Shown in pieces: positions 56,091 to 64,000 of a stretch of 64,000 nt of DNA. The stretch is taken from positions 1 through 64,000 of the forward strand of contig NC_049563.1 of the NCBI RefSeq assembly GCF_013368755.1. Reading direction: 5' to 3'. Numbering within the stretch: position 1 is the first letter of the stretch; every line of letters starts with the position of its first letter. Source of the DNA: Talaromyces rugulosus. Its lineage: Eukaryota > Ascomycota > Eurotiomycetes > Eurotiales > Trichocomaceae. The notes beneath the pieces were generated by a model. It did not search any database and was not told the DNA's origin. It saw only the letters and a program-made list of their open reading frames with translations. The position numbers and the translations under genes were made by a program.

Positions 56091-56562
56091 ACGACACGGG
56101 AAACTCCTGGATGGCAGCCGCAATCATCTCGTTTGATTTTTGCAGCTCGGCCTCTCGTTTCCGTTCCTCCTCCTCCTTTTCCTCCAAACGCTCCAACTCC
56201 TCCACATCCTTTATATCCGTTTGAATAAATTCTCCAGCACGCTTTCGGAGAAGTTTCCTTTGTTTATGCAAACGAGCCCGTTTGGCAAGGAGAGCCTCAA
56301 GCTCAGCATTCAACCGATCGTCATCGGCCTCAATCTTCTCTTGAGCCTTGATGAGCTTTTTCCACGCCAGGTCAGACGAGGCCATATCGCGACACTTGCA
56401 GCGACCAAAACCAACGCACTCGCTACAGCGACTCGAAATTTCAGATTTAATGCAAACCTTCCCTTGGACTGCACAACGATGACAAGGAATCGGCAGAATA
56501 ATACCAGACTGTTCGATACGCAGCCGAAGGTTTTTCGTATTTATGTTTTGCTTTGACGACAT
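56008..56562 (-). CDS. Antisense accessory protein of the Gypsy element: Zn2Cys6-like cluster plus coiled coil
   Basis: 184 aa on the strand opposite to pol, overlapping its 3' end by 83 bp, with its start 115 bp from the 3' LTR. Cysteines C27, C30, C37, C46, C49 and C57 (and C55) give C-X2-C-X6-C-X8-C-X2-C-X7-C, which fits the spacing rule of fungal Zn(II)2Cys6 DNA-binding clusters. A long charged coiled-coil-like region (about 70-160, rich in Glu, Lys, Leu and Arg) follows. A CATAAATA element at 56635-56642 on this strand could serve as a TATA box. The usual basic residues between the cysteines are sparse, so DNA binding is uncertain. I infer a role in element control or silencing escape; nothing in the sequence proves it. 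The absence of stops and the protein-like composition support a real gene. Confidence 0.7.
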   Translation of the reverse strand: MSSKQNINTKNLRLRIEQSGIILPIPCHRCAVQGKVCIKSEISSRCSECVGFGRCKCRDMASSDLAWKKLIKAQEKIEADDDRLNAELEALLAKRARLHKQRKLLRKRAGEFIQTDIKDVEELERLEEKEEEERKREAELQKSNEMIAAAIQEFPVSSNNEFDHVLSEFLSGETLESFRGSSSA

Positions 56563-56665
56563 GGTCAGAACATCACCACCAAGAATGTTAACAAGAAAGA
56601 AATTCGCCTACCTATGCGACGGGGGGCCTGCGACTATTTATGTGACTGTCGGGACGCCAGCCTTC

Positions 56666-56676
56666 GAAGGAGGGGA
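56666..56676 (+). promoter_or_regulatory. Polypurine tract
   Basis: GAAGGAGGGGA ends two bases before the 3' LTR, as expected for the plus-strand primer of reverse transcription. Confidence 0.8.
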
Positions 56677-56677
56677 T

Positions 56678-57334
56678 TGTCATAAGAATCGTGAACGCTC
56701 AGCCAATCGATAAGTAGCGGACGCTACTTACATAAGCAAGCTGCCTGAAACTCCTATGGAGTAGACTTGCTAATTGTAGGAACGAAGACGGAAGTGACTA
56801 CACGAGAACTCACGTGATCTGGACAGTGCAGATGCACTGGTTTAGTGAAGACACACCAGGTGGACATACACCCTAAATGGTGCGGCTGCACCATTTCCGT
56901 GCAAATACACTTAGTGCAGAACCACCTACCCTGTGCGAGTACACCCGGTGCGGATGCACCCCAGCGGTGCGCATGCACCATGTCAGTGGAAGTGCACCAT
57001 GGCACGTGACTATGCAGGGAACATAGCCAAACATAGCCAGACTATGTTTGGATATGTCAACAACATAGCCAACAGAGCATCGACTATGCTCGCTATGTTT
57101 AGGATCAGCTATATAAGGACACTCATTTACCATCATGTATCTAGCTCATTGTGTTTTATTCTCTCAAGCAAATAGCATATTACTATTACTCTTCAACATA
57201 CTTTGCAGCCTATCATTGCGATAGTACTCTACTTATCCTAGGATTGCCTTACACAACGTTCTCATCTTGTCTTCTGTTAGCAGAATACCCACCCCGATTC
57301 ACATCTTGGTGACGAGTTGTTGAACCGATTGACA
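56678..57334 (+). repeat. 3' long terminal repeat
   Basis: 657 bp; I found no difference from the 5' LTR. It ends TTGACA, followed directly by GTAAG. On the opposite strand it may supply the promoter of the antisense gene. Confidence 0.97.
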
Positions 57335-57339
57335 GTAAG
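57335..57339. repeat. Target-site duplication GTAAG, right
   Basis: Matches 49550-49554. Confidence 0.92.
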
Positions 57340-59506
57340 TTATATATCCTATATTAGTATTACATGTATAAGGAGAGAAAATAGAATGGTATAGAAGAGC
57401 CATTCTATATATAAGGTTAGGTTAGCGGTCTCTTTTTGGGTAATCCTATTATTCAGTCATATTGTAAGTTGAGATGCGAAGACGAAATGGCATATTTGGG
57501 GAGGGGTGATCGAAAAAACAGGAGACGATGTAATCGACGAACGTACTATGTATATATGTTTTGTATTATCTTCATCAGTCCTTAAATTGTCATGATCATC
57601 CCTGTTTCTATTGATGTCTCTATTGATATCGCGATAGACGCCTGCGCACACCCTAACAGTGAAAAAAGACCAAGCTAACCTGTCAGTTAAAGTCACATAA
57701 TAACCTAGCATTATGATGAATCCAACCAGCATGTCACCGGTTTTAGAAAATGTGGAACCAGAGCTAGGGTGGGCTAATTTGAGCATACTAGTAATAAGAA
57801 GGATCATAGAGAGGGTGACGGTGCTATCGCTATAGATGATGAACAGAGGATCTACTTATCTGGAGGAAGTTATGGTTTGAAATTTCTAGCGTCTGTTGGT
57901 ATATTCTGTTTAAAATAAGTGAGAAGCCGTTTTTAATATATCAATAACATGTACATATAACTGATTGGAGCTTACACTTCATGTGCGACCTCCACGATAG
58001 CAAGCATCGAGGGTGATAGACCAATATTCTCTTAATCAAGCTTACGATGATCCCGGAGCCAGTCTTTTTCCCTGACATATCAATCACCACAATAATAAGC
58101 AGGATGGTGCAGAATGATACAATGTAACCCGAACCCTTTGTATGATGTAAAATACAGACGTGTATAACAGAGCTTCAAATATGAAAAAATATAAATCAAT
58201 AAGGTCAGTTTTCGTAGATATTATTGAAGATTACAGATATCGCAAATTAAATCTATATTGTTACTATTTTTAATCTAGAAAGAAAAGAAAAAGAAATCCA
58301 GCCGTTAAATGTCCAATTGGCTTTCTAAGAGATAGTTTATCTTGGGGCTATTGCTGGTTGAAGAGACAGATAGCAGTATTTTATTTTATTTTAGGAATAT
58401 TAAATGACGTGTGACGTACAGAGCCATATTGTACACATGAGCCATACATTGGTTTATTGGAATGCATGGAGCAATATAACAAGGCGCTTTTAGCAATATT
58501 GTTATGATAGTACACGCGCTCCAAACTATTCAAGTACACCTCTGATAGATCCTTGTTGAAACCACTTTGACCTATCCATCGTCTGCTTCAATCTTTCTAG
58601 AGCATCTGCAGTAAAGATAGCGATATTCACTAGCAAGAGGGAGGTGGGTGCCTAGCATAGTCTAACTGACACTTGGCACAACATAAGCGAAGAAGGCCAC
58701 GAAATGGTTCCTTTTTGGAATAAGGTATTTTTTTCAGGGCAATGTGCTATGAACTATTCAATCAAGTAAATATTACGCGACTAGGTCGGCCCAGTCCAGT
58801 ACTGGATGAGCACGAGTATTATTAACAATCACCACAGATTGTCACCATATATCGTCTATTCATGCACGAGAGGGGTACTCTGAATTTTTCTTGTTTCTCT
58901 TTTTTCGCGATAAAAAGAAGAACACAAGCCACCGGGAAGGCGAAAGCAGAGCTTTACCTGGGGCTGAGCTACCGAAACAATGTTAGCTCGAATTATGGAC
59001 TACTAAAATTGTAAGGAAAACCACATAAACGTATCTATCTTCTAGGCTGAGCATAAAGCGGCACCATGCTGAGCAGCTATATCTACATACAGAGGATGTA
59101 AACGGTACCGAGAATGCAAACAGCACAGACGATGCAAACAATACAAATAGTGCAAACATTGTAATGCAAACAGGCAAAATTGAGTTTGATGAGTTCGAGG
59201 ACAGAGCTGATTCGTCAATTATATTTGTTTCGTGTCACGACCGGACATGATGATAAATCAGGCCTCATAGCTAGTTAAGAAAACAAGCCTGCGTTTTCCC
59301 GGATGACAAATTCCAATAGAGCGAAGCACAAGTGGCTATGGCTCGGCGACATGATGGCACAGGATCGGGAATAATATCCTCCGTATTCGTTCCAAGTTCC
59401 TATAAGTCTACATAATACTCAGTTATGGCTATTCAAAATTTTCATCAAGTATCCTACTTGCATACTAGCTCAATATTCATCTACTCACTATTCAGCACAT
59501 TGCACT
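57340..59506. other. Intergenic region
   Basis: No supported gene. A 116-codon minus-strand frame (57457-57807) contains a hydrophobic stretch MLVGFIIMLGYYV that might be a fragment of a membrane-protein gene, but I cannot identify it. A short near-repeat of ATGCAAACA/ATACAAATA lies at about 59110-59175. Confidence 0.4.
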
Positions 59507-60987
59507 ATGTCCTCGAAAATTCTGATCACTGGCGCTGCTGGATACATGTAAACGTGACCTCCAACAAAAGAAAACCTTACAAGTTTGTGAATGCTTACTG
59601 TTTATAGAGGGGGCTCGCTCACTGCAGACTTCTTGAGCGACAAACATCCGTCCATCAGCAAAGACCAAATAATTGCTGCCGTTAGATCTAAGGGGCAAGT
59701 GGATACCTTGGCAAAGTTGGGTATCCCAGTACTGCAGCTAGATCTAGCCGATGAAAAAGCCGTGGCCGAATCTATATTGCTCCACAACGGTACAATAACT
59801 TTCTTTAACATTATTGAAAGGATCCTGTTTTGATTTAGTGATTCCTAGTCTACGTGATCATCCACACTACTAGCGCTATAGACCCAACTGCGGCCTTGAA
59901 TCTTATCACTGCGCTAGGTAAACAGAACAAGGCCAGTGGGAAAAAGACATATTTCGTTCATGTAAGGCACTTTTAACATTTCTAACATTGATACCTTAGT
60001 TTCTAATATGAGATAGACGTCTGGGCTGAGTGCATTTTACGAAGGTACTGGTTGGCCAGCTGGACAGTTCAAGGACACGGATGCGGTGTTTGAGACAGAG
60101 AAGCAATTGATGCACTCGTTCCCTATTCGAAATGTATGGTTGACATCCAAAATCTATGCATATTGATACCGCAATGATGTTGTCTAACTCTGGCAGACTG
60201 ATATATCTGTCATTGAGCATGCCGCAAAACAAGGAGTGACCAATTTTGTCGTCGTACCTTCCCTAGTCTGTGAGTGCACTCAAGCATTTAACACCATCAT
60301 CAAACCAGAACAGTTTTGACGATTCCAACAGATGGTGAAGGCACGGGTGAATGGAATAGACTGTCTGTGGTACTTCCTGTCTATGTTCAAGCTAGTCTTC
60401 GGAACAAGACAGTGTATAGATTCCCTGAGAACACGGTAACGGATACTTTTCACGAACGCTATCAAACATAGCTGATACAATGCACAGAAAGTATCAGCTG
60501 TCCACATATCCGATTTGACAGCTCTATACGGGCGAATTATTGACAAGGTTCTCCGAGACGAGACACTCCCGTGTGATAAAGAAGGCTATTACTTTGCACT
60601 GGCACATGATCTCTTCCTTGGAGAAGTGCTGGATCGTATGGCCTTAGCTCTGAAGTCTCGTGGTCTTATCGCGGAACCAGGCACTCGGGTTTATCCTAAT
60701 GACCATGCTGCTGCGGAATCTTTGGGCGTCCCAGAACAATTTGTGCAGACGTTGTGGAACTCCGGGTAAGTTGACTACTGCTTAAGTGTCCACATTATGG
60801 TTGAATAGTTGTATCTGATTCGGTCTCCAGCGATAACATTGTTGCGGATGTTCCATTTAAAATCGGATGGAGGCCGGCCTGGAGTAAAGAACGGTTTTTT
60901 GCGAATATTAATGATGAGATTGATGCTGTCCTAGAGCATGGGAAGGCGAAGAGCAGTCTTATTGACTCACTTTTCAAGGCAGCCTAG
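59507..60987 (+). CDS. NAD(P)-dependent extended SDR/3-beta-HSD-type oxidoreductase, eight exons
   Basis: Exons 59507-59547, 59608-59789, 59849-59961, 60017-60133, 60197-60269, 60332-60435, 60488-60765 and 60831-60987 join in phase to 355 codons (354 aa). The seven introns are 52-65 bp with GT...AG ends. The N-terminal TGAAGYIGG (residues 8-16, split by intron 1) is the glycine-rich nucleotide-binding loop. LQLDLAD, VIIHTTSAID, FVHTSGLSAFY and a VVVPSLVYGEG motif, split by intron 5, follow the order of extended short-chain dehydrogenases (nucleoside-sugar epimerase, dihydroflavonol-reductase or NmrA-like group). The C-terminal half has VSAVHISDLTALY, typical of this group. The catalytic Tyr-x-x-x-Lys is not obvious at the usual place, so a redox-sensor or atypical reductase role is possible. 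The gene appears intact; intron-rich structure argues against recent bacterial origin. Confidence 0.88.
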
Positions 60988-61443
60988 GGCTGAATTACGT
61001 TCCATACGAACACTATGGAAGTTTCTAGTTAGTTTCCTGACACTCGGAGCTGTGGTAGCGAGTATTGGGATTATTGTAGAAGTGAAGCGTATCCTACCTA
61101 AAAAGAGGACTTGGAACGGAAACGGTTGAGACAATATCATTTAATCATTAAACCAGTGAAGAATCCGTTCCTAGACAGGCATTTGCCTCTCAGCAGAAGC
61201 TGTTGAGCAAAGTTTCTAAAGTATACGTAATCTATATAACAAGTAATAATTTAATATACTAGCGAATCAATGCGAGTAAATACAAAGGGTTAGGGGAAGT
61301 ATTACCTTGTACTAAATTTATTTGGTTGGTAAAGAAAAAGCCACCAATCTCATTTTACGCTAATTGTAACATATAGTACATTAATCCCAGTATTACTTAT
61401 TTTTCTTACTTTCAAGTAGCTCATCAATCTCCGAGAGAGCTTC
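60988..61443. other. Intergenic region between convergent genes
   Basis: AT-rich 3' flanks of the SDR-type and lipoxygenase genes; nothing else seen. Confidence 0.5.
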
Positions 61444-63228
61444 TCAGACAGCGCAGAAGAAAGGAATGTAAGCGGGGTCAAGAGTGCGGTAAATGAAGGG
61501 CATGCCCTGACTTAAACCATCGTCGTTGAACTGGCGACCACGGATATTCTGGCTCAGGTTTTGCATGCTGGAAAGGAAGGTTTTTGCAGCGCTGTTAGCA
61601 TCAGTGTTGAGAAGGGCCATGGAGTCGGTAGTAGCAAAGGCGTCCTCGAGGGTGCGGCCGGATGCGCCGTAGAAGGGACGGTTGAAGGAGGCCATGAAAC
61701 CGAGGTAATGCACGGCGGTCGCGGCGTCAGGAAGGTAGGGCATGAGGTCCTCGACGCCCTTCTCCTTAGGAATCTGGGTGTAGATGGCCGGGAGGTGGAA
61801 GGGCAGAGTGGCGGAGGAGATGGGAGCGCCACCGTTGGTGCTGTGGTGAGAAACGGAGGTGGCGAAGGCAAAGTGGGAGAGGACGTCGATCAGGGTCTCC
61901 TTGGTGAGCTGTTCCTCCTGGGGAAAGTCATGGCTCTTAGCCTTCATGTTGGCCTCGACGAACCAGTTGCGGACCTCAAAGTCGCCAGACAGATCGTTCT
62001 CGGTTCCATAGTACGAGTCGACGAAGCTCGTGAAGAAGGCCTTGTAGATGTCTCGTATCTCCTTAGCATCTTCGTAGAATGGAAACGACTTGAAAAGTGA
62101 CTCTCCATTGTCGTCGATTAGACCACGGGCCTTGAGGTCGTTCTCGAGATATCCGCCCTGGAAGCGACCATCAATTGGCCAACGATCGGTGACAAAATCG
62201 CGGCAGCCAAACTGGCTGTAGACCATGAGTTGGTCCCAGTGGCCGCCCGGGTTGAAGCAGAGCTCCTCACCGACGATGCGGGACGAGTATCCTTGGAGCA
62301 TGAGGCGCTCGAGAATGAGCATGATTGGGTGGTTCTCGGAGAGTGTGTGGAGGGCGGCCTGGTGGACTGACTCGGTGACATCGTGAGAGATGACAAGGTG
62401 AAGCATCTGGGCGTGGAACATGTCGTTGGCGTTAAACATCATCTTAGCGAGCAGCCAGTCATTAGCCGAGTCGAGTGGCGTGTAGGTCAGATCCGCGTCG
62501 ACATTTGTGCGGATTGCCAGAGGCAGGAAGTCGCCCGATTTGGAATCAATGTAGAAGTAGGCGCTGCAGGCGACAGGGTAACGCTGGACTACAGTGGCAA
62601 GCTTGTAGTCTTTCTGGTACGAGTGGTCGACGATGAACAGCTTGCTGGAGTCGCGCAGGGACTCGAGTGTAGCGTTCATACCGACAATCTTGGCCGTGAG
62701 GTCGTTGTCCAGAGGGAAGGGGAGATCCTCCTCAGGCAGGACGCGGCGGACAGCATAGGGATGTTCGCTCAGGCGCTCCATGGAGAATAGGAGGTCCTGG
62801 GTGGCATTGGTGATTATGCCGGGGGTGACGCCGCGGGGGTTGGAGTTTATAAGCTGGCCATCGTAGAGGACCTTCTCGTAGTCCTGCCATGTCTTGAGAC
62901 CACCGTTGGCCTTAATAGCGGCACCCACGGCCTCTGTGTCGTTTGCAATGAGGCTGTCAATCTCCTTGCGGTCGATACTCCAGGTATCGTAGTCGGATTT
63001 CGAGCGGGCGTTTCCAAGGGTGCCATTGGGGAAGGGCGCCGCCTCGCCGATGAGGGAGGGACCGTAGATGAAGCCGGCGTTACGGGCAGAGATGCCAGCG
63101 GCGCGCTGCTTGGGGTTGGGGTCGTTTTGGGGGATACAGGCAGTATTGGATGCATTGGAGTGCATGGTGGGAGCGGCTATGACACCAGCAGCGAGGGCAA
63201 CAACGGCCAAGCAGGCCGGGGACTTCAT
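61444..63228 (-). CDS. Secreted lipoxygenase, manganese-type
   Basis: An intronless 594-aa protein. Residues 1-19 (MKSPACLAVVALAAGVIAA) are a signal peptide, so the enzyme is secreted, and several N-x-S/T sites suggest glycosylation. Lipoxygenases add oxygen to linoleic or linolenic acid. The metal-binding helix DWLLAKMMFNANDMFHAQML carries His272 and His277 (H-X4-H). SVSHHSTNG gives the third histidine (about 461) with Asn465 four residues on, and the chain ends in Val594, which serves as the carboxylate ligand. A terminal Val, instead of Ile, and the secreted short form lacking a PLAT domain are typical of fungal manganese lipoxygenases. No lesions are visible. Codon usage is GC-rich compared with its AT-rich flanks. 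A TATA box lies 137 bp upstream. Confidence 0.93.
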   Translation of the reverse strand: MKSPACLAVVALAAGVIAAPTMHSNASNTACIPQNDPNPKQRAAGISARNAGFIYGPSLIGEAAPFPNGTLGNARSKSDYDTWSIDRKEIDSLIANDTEAVGAAIKANGGLKTWQDYEKVLYDGQLINSNPRGVTPGIITNATQDLLFSMERLSEHPYAVRRVLPEEDLPFPLDNDLTAKIVGMNATLESLRDSSKLFIVDHSYQKDYKLATVVQRYPVACSAYFYIDSKSGDFLPLAIRTNVDADLTYTPLDSANDWLLAKMMFNANDMFHAQMLHLVISHDVTESVHQAALHTLSENHPIMLILERLMLQGYSSRIVGEELCFNPGGHWDQLMVYSQFGCRDFVTDRWPIDGRFQGGYLENDLKARGLIDDNGESLFKSFPFYEDAKEIRDIYKAFFTSFVDSYYGTENDLSGDFEVRNWFVEANMKAKSHDFPQEEQLTKETLIDVLSHFAFATSVSHHSTNGGAPISSATLPFHLPAIYTQIPKEKGVEDLMPYLPDAATAVHYLGFMASFNRPFYGASGRTLEDAFATTDSMALLNTDANSAAKTFLSSMQNLSQNIRGRQFNDDGLSQGMPFIYRTLDPAYIPFFCAV

Positions 63229-63364
63229 GATAAAGATGTTATAAATAATCTAGCGAAGGAACAAAGTGAGAACAAAAAAAAGAGCGACGTGAAGAGTATG
63301 AATAAGAAATAAAGGGTGGAGCGGTAAGATGATGGCAAATTGACAACATTGAATGGAGGCTGGC

Positions 63365-63371
63365 TTTTATA
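63365..63371 (-). promoter_or_regulatory. TATA box for the lipoxygenase gene
   Basis: Minus strand TATAAAA, 137 bp before the ATG at 63228; the leader between is purine-rich on the top strand. Confidence 0.5.
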
Positions 63372-64000
63372 AAGCCCATCAGGAGATGACATTATTATGT
63401 ACTCCGCATTATGGCCCTCGGATGGATCGACGACAACGTTCTAGAATTTTTTTCTCCTCATATCTCCACTATATGCTTCCATGGAAGTTTACAGTCTATC
63501 TATTGGACAGGCTTCCATATTATTGGTATGTCGTAGCAAGAGGTGGTATTTTCAGCCCCTTGGATGGTCCGGAAAGCCCGATGTGCACATGTGGAGTCGC
63601 CGTTGTTAGAGAAAAATCCAAATATAAGAAATCATTATTAGTAAGGACCGTATATAAAGATTTGAAGATCTAATGAATTGTTGTTATTTTATATATATAT
63701 ATATATTTACCATATTAATTTTTAATCTTACTGAAATAATTTTTGTTTTTTATAAATGGAATTTTTCTCATCGCTGCGTAAGCTAGCTCGTCTAGAATTT
63801 GTCGCCAAAATATAACCAAAGGGGATTTATACGCTCACCCCCCTTTTTTGACATTGTGACGCGCCTCTAACCTGATCCGGCCGTAGATATGAAATCAGAT
63901 TTCCTAGTAAATTCTTAGTGTTTTTGATTCTTAGCCTCGAATGTACACCTTATCCTCATATTTAGGGTTATGGGGTTGGAAAGGATTCGGGTTTGGGTTT
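63372..64000. other. Upstream flank of the lipoxygenase gene
   Basis: No supported gene. An (AT)n run lies at about 63689-63706. The last 40 bases contain TTTAGGGTTATGGGGTTGG and GGGTTTGGGTTT, loosely telomere-like on the top strand, but too short and irregular to call. Confidence 0.4.

Larger units (their letters stand above)
49555..57334 (+). mobile_element. Ty3/Gypsy chromodomain LTR retrotransposon, full-length
   Basis: A 7,780-bp element bounded by two 657-bp LTRs (offset exactly 7,123 bp, apparently identical) that start TGTCA and end TGACA, flanked by the GTAAG duplication. Internally it carries a gag-protease-RT-RNase H frame, an integrase plus chromodomain frame, a polypurine tract just before the 3' LTR, and an extra gene on the opposite strand between pol and the 3' LTR. 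The order RT-RNase H-integrase and the chromodomain place it in the chromovirus branch. Identical LTRs mean recent insertion. It separates the ammonia-lyase/methyltransferase group from the SDR and lipoxygenase genes. Confidence 0.97.

Noticed and set aside
57457..57807. Membrane-protein-like ORF of 116 codons
   Set aside because: One hydrophobic segment only and no family resemblance; the flanking sequence does not extend it.
63960..64000. Interstitial telomere at the right edge
   Set aside because: Only one true TTAGGG followed by irregular G/T-rich sequence cut by the window end.

Overview
The window looks like the end of a chromosome of a filamentous ascomycete, probably a member of the Eurotiales (Aspergillus/Penicillium type). 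The evidence is a terminal CCCTAA (TTAGGG) telomere at base 1, many 50-67 bp GT...AG introns with CTAA/CTGA-type branch points, a telomere-linked RecQ helicase, point-mutation decay of a duplicated copy, and typical Pezizomycotina families (P450, manganese-type lipoxygenase, GPI-anchored Ser/Thr-rich proteins, a chromodomain Gypsy element). No database search was possible, so family names rest on recognised motifs and exon boundaries on splice signals and reading phase.

Layout. 1-79 is telomere. 80-2064 is telomere-associated sequence: scattered copies of a telomere-like motif, then ten copies of a 37-bp tandem repeat. 2117-7102 is an intact 1,661-codon telomere-linked RecQ helicase transcribed toward the telomere. 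Behind it lies a 101-bp/47-bp repeat array (7412-7895), then a second helicase unit (7896-11202) that lacks the helicase domain and is riddled with C-to-T/G-to-A changes like those of repeat-induced point mutation (RIP).

11.2-26.4 kb is a belt of decaying metabolic genes: an oleate hydratase pseudogene cut by the subtelomeric block; an open CoA-disulfide-reductase/rhodanese fusion with both active-site cysteines replaced by serine; a phosphoenolpyruvate synthase pseudogene with one nonsense codon and one frameshift; an L-lactate dehydrogenase-like gene with open exons but altered catalytic positions; and a thioredoxin-reductase-like pseudogene. Several of these are bacterial-type enzymes of pyruvate and thiol metabolism.

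28-48 kb holds mostly intact genes: two small secreted Ser/Thr-rich proteins, a five-exon cytochrome P450, an acetoacetate-decarboxylase-like protein, a broken ABC transporter, a four-exon MIO-type aromatic amino acid ammonia-lyase and a class I methyltransferase. The run P450, decarboxylase-like, transporter relic, ammonia-lyase and methyltransferase could be a small cinnamate-type specialised-metabolism locus with no polyketide or peptide synthase. That is an inference from proximity.

49,555-57,334 is a young 7.8-kb Ty3/Gypsy chromodomain retrotransposon with apparently identical 657-bp LTRs and a GTAAG target duplication. It has a likely Tf1-style self-priming site, a Cys/His-rich insert before the protease, a frame break between RNase H and integrase, and an antisense ORF whose cysteine spacing fits a Zn2Cys6 cluster followed by a coiled coil. 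To its right are an eight-exon NAD(P)-dependent SDR/3-beta-HSD-type gene and a secreted manganese-type lipoxygenase.
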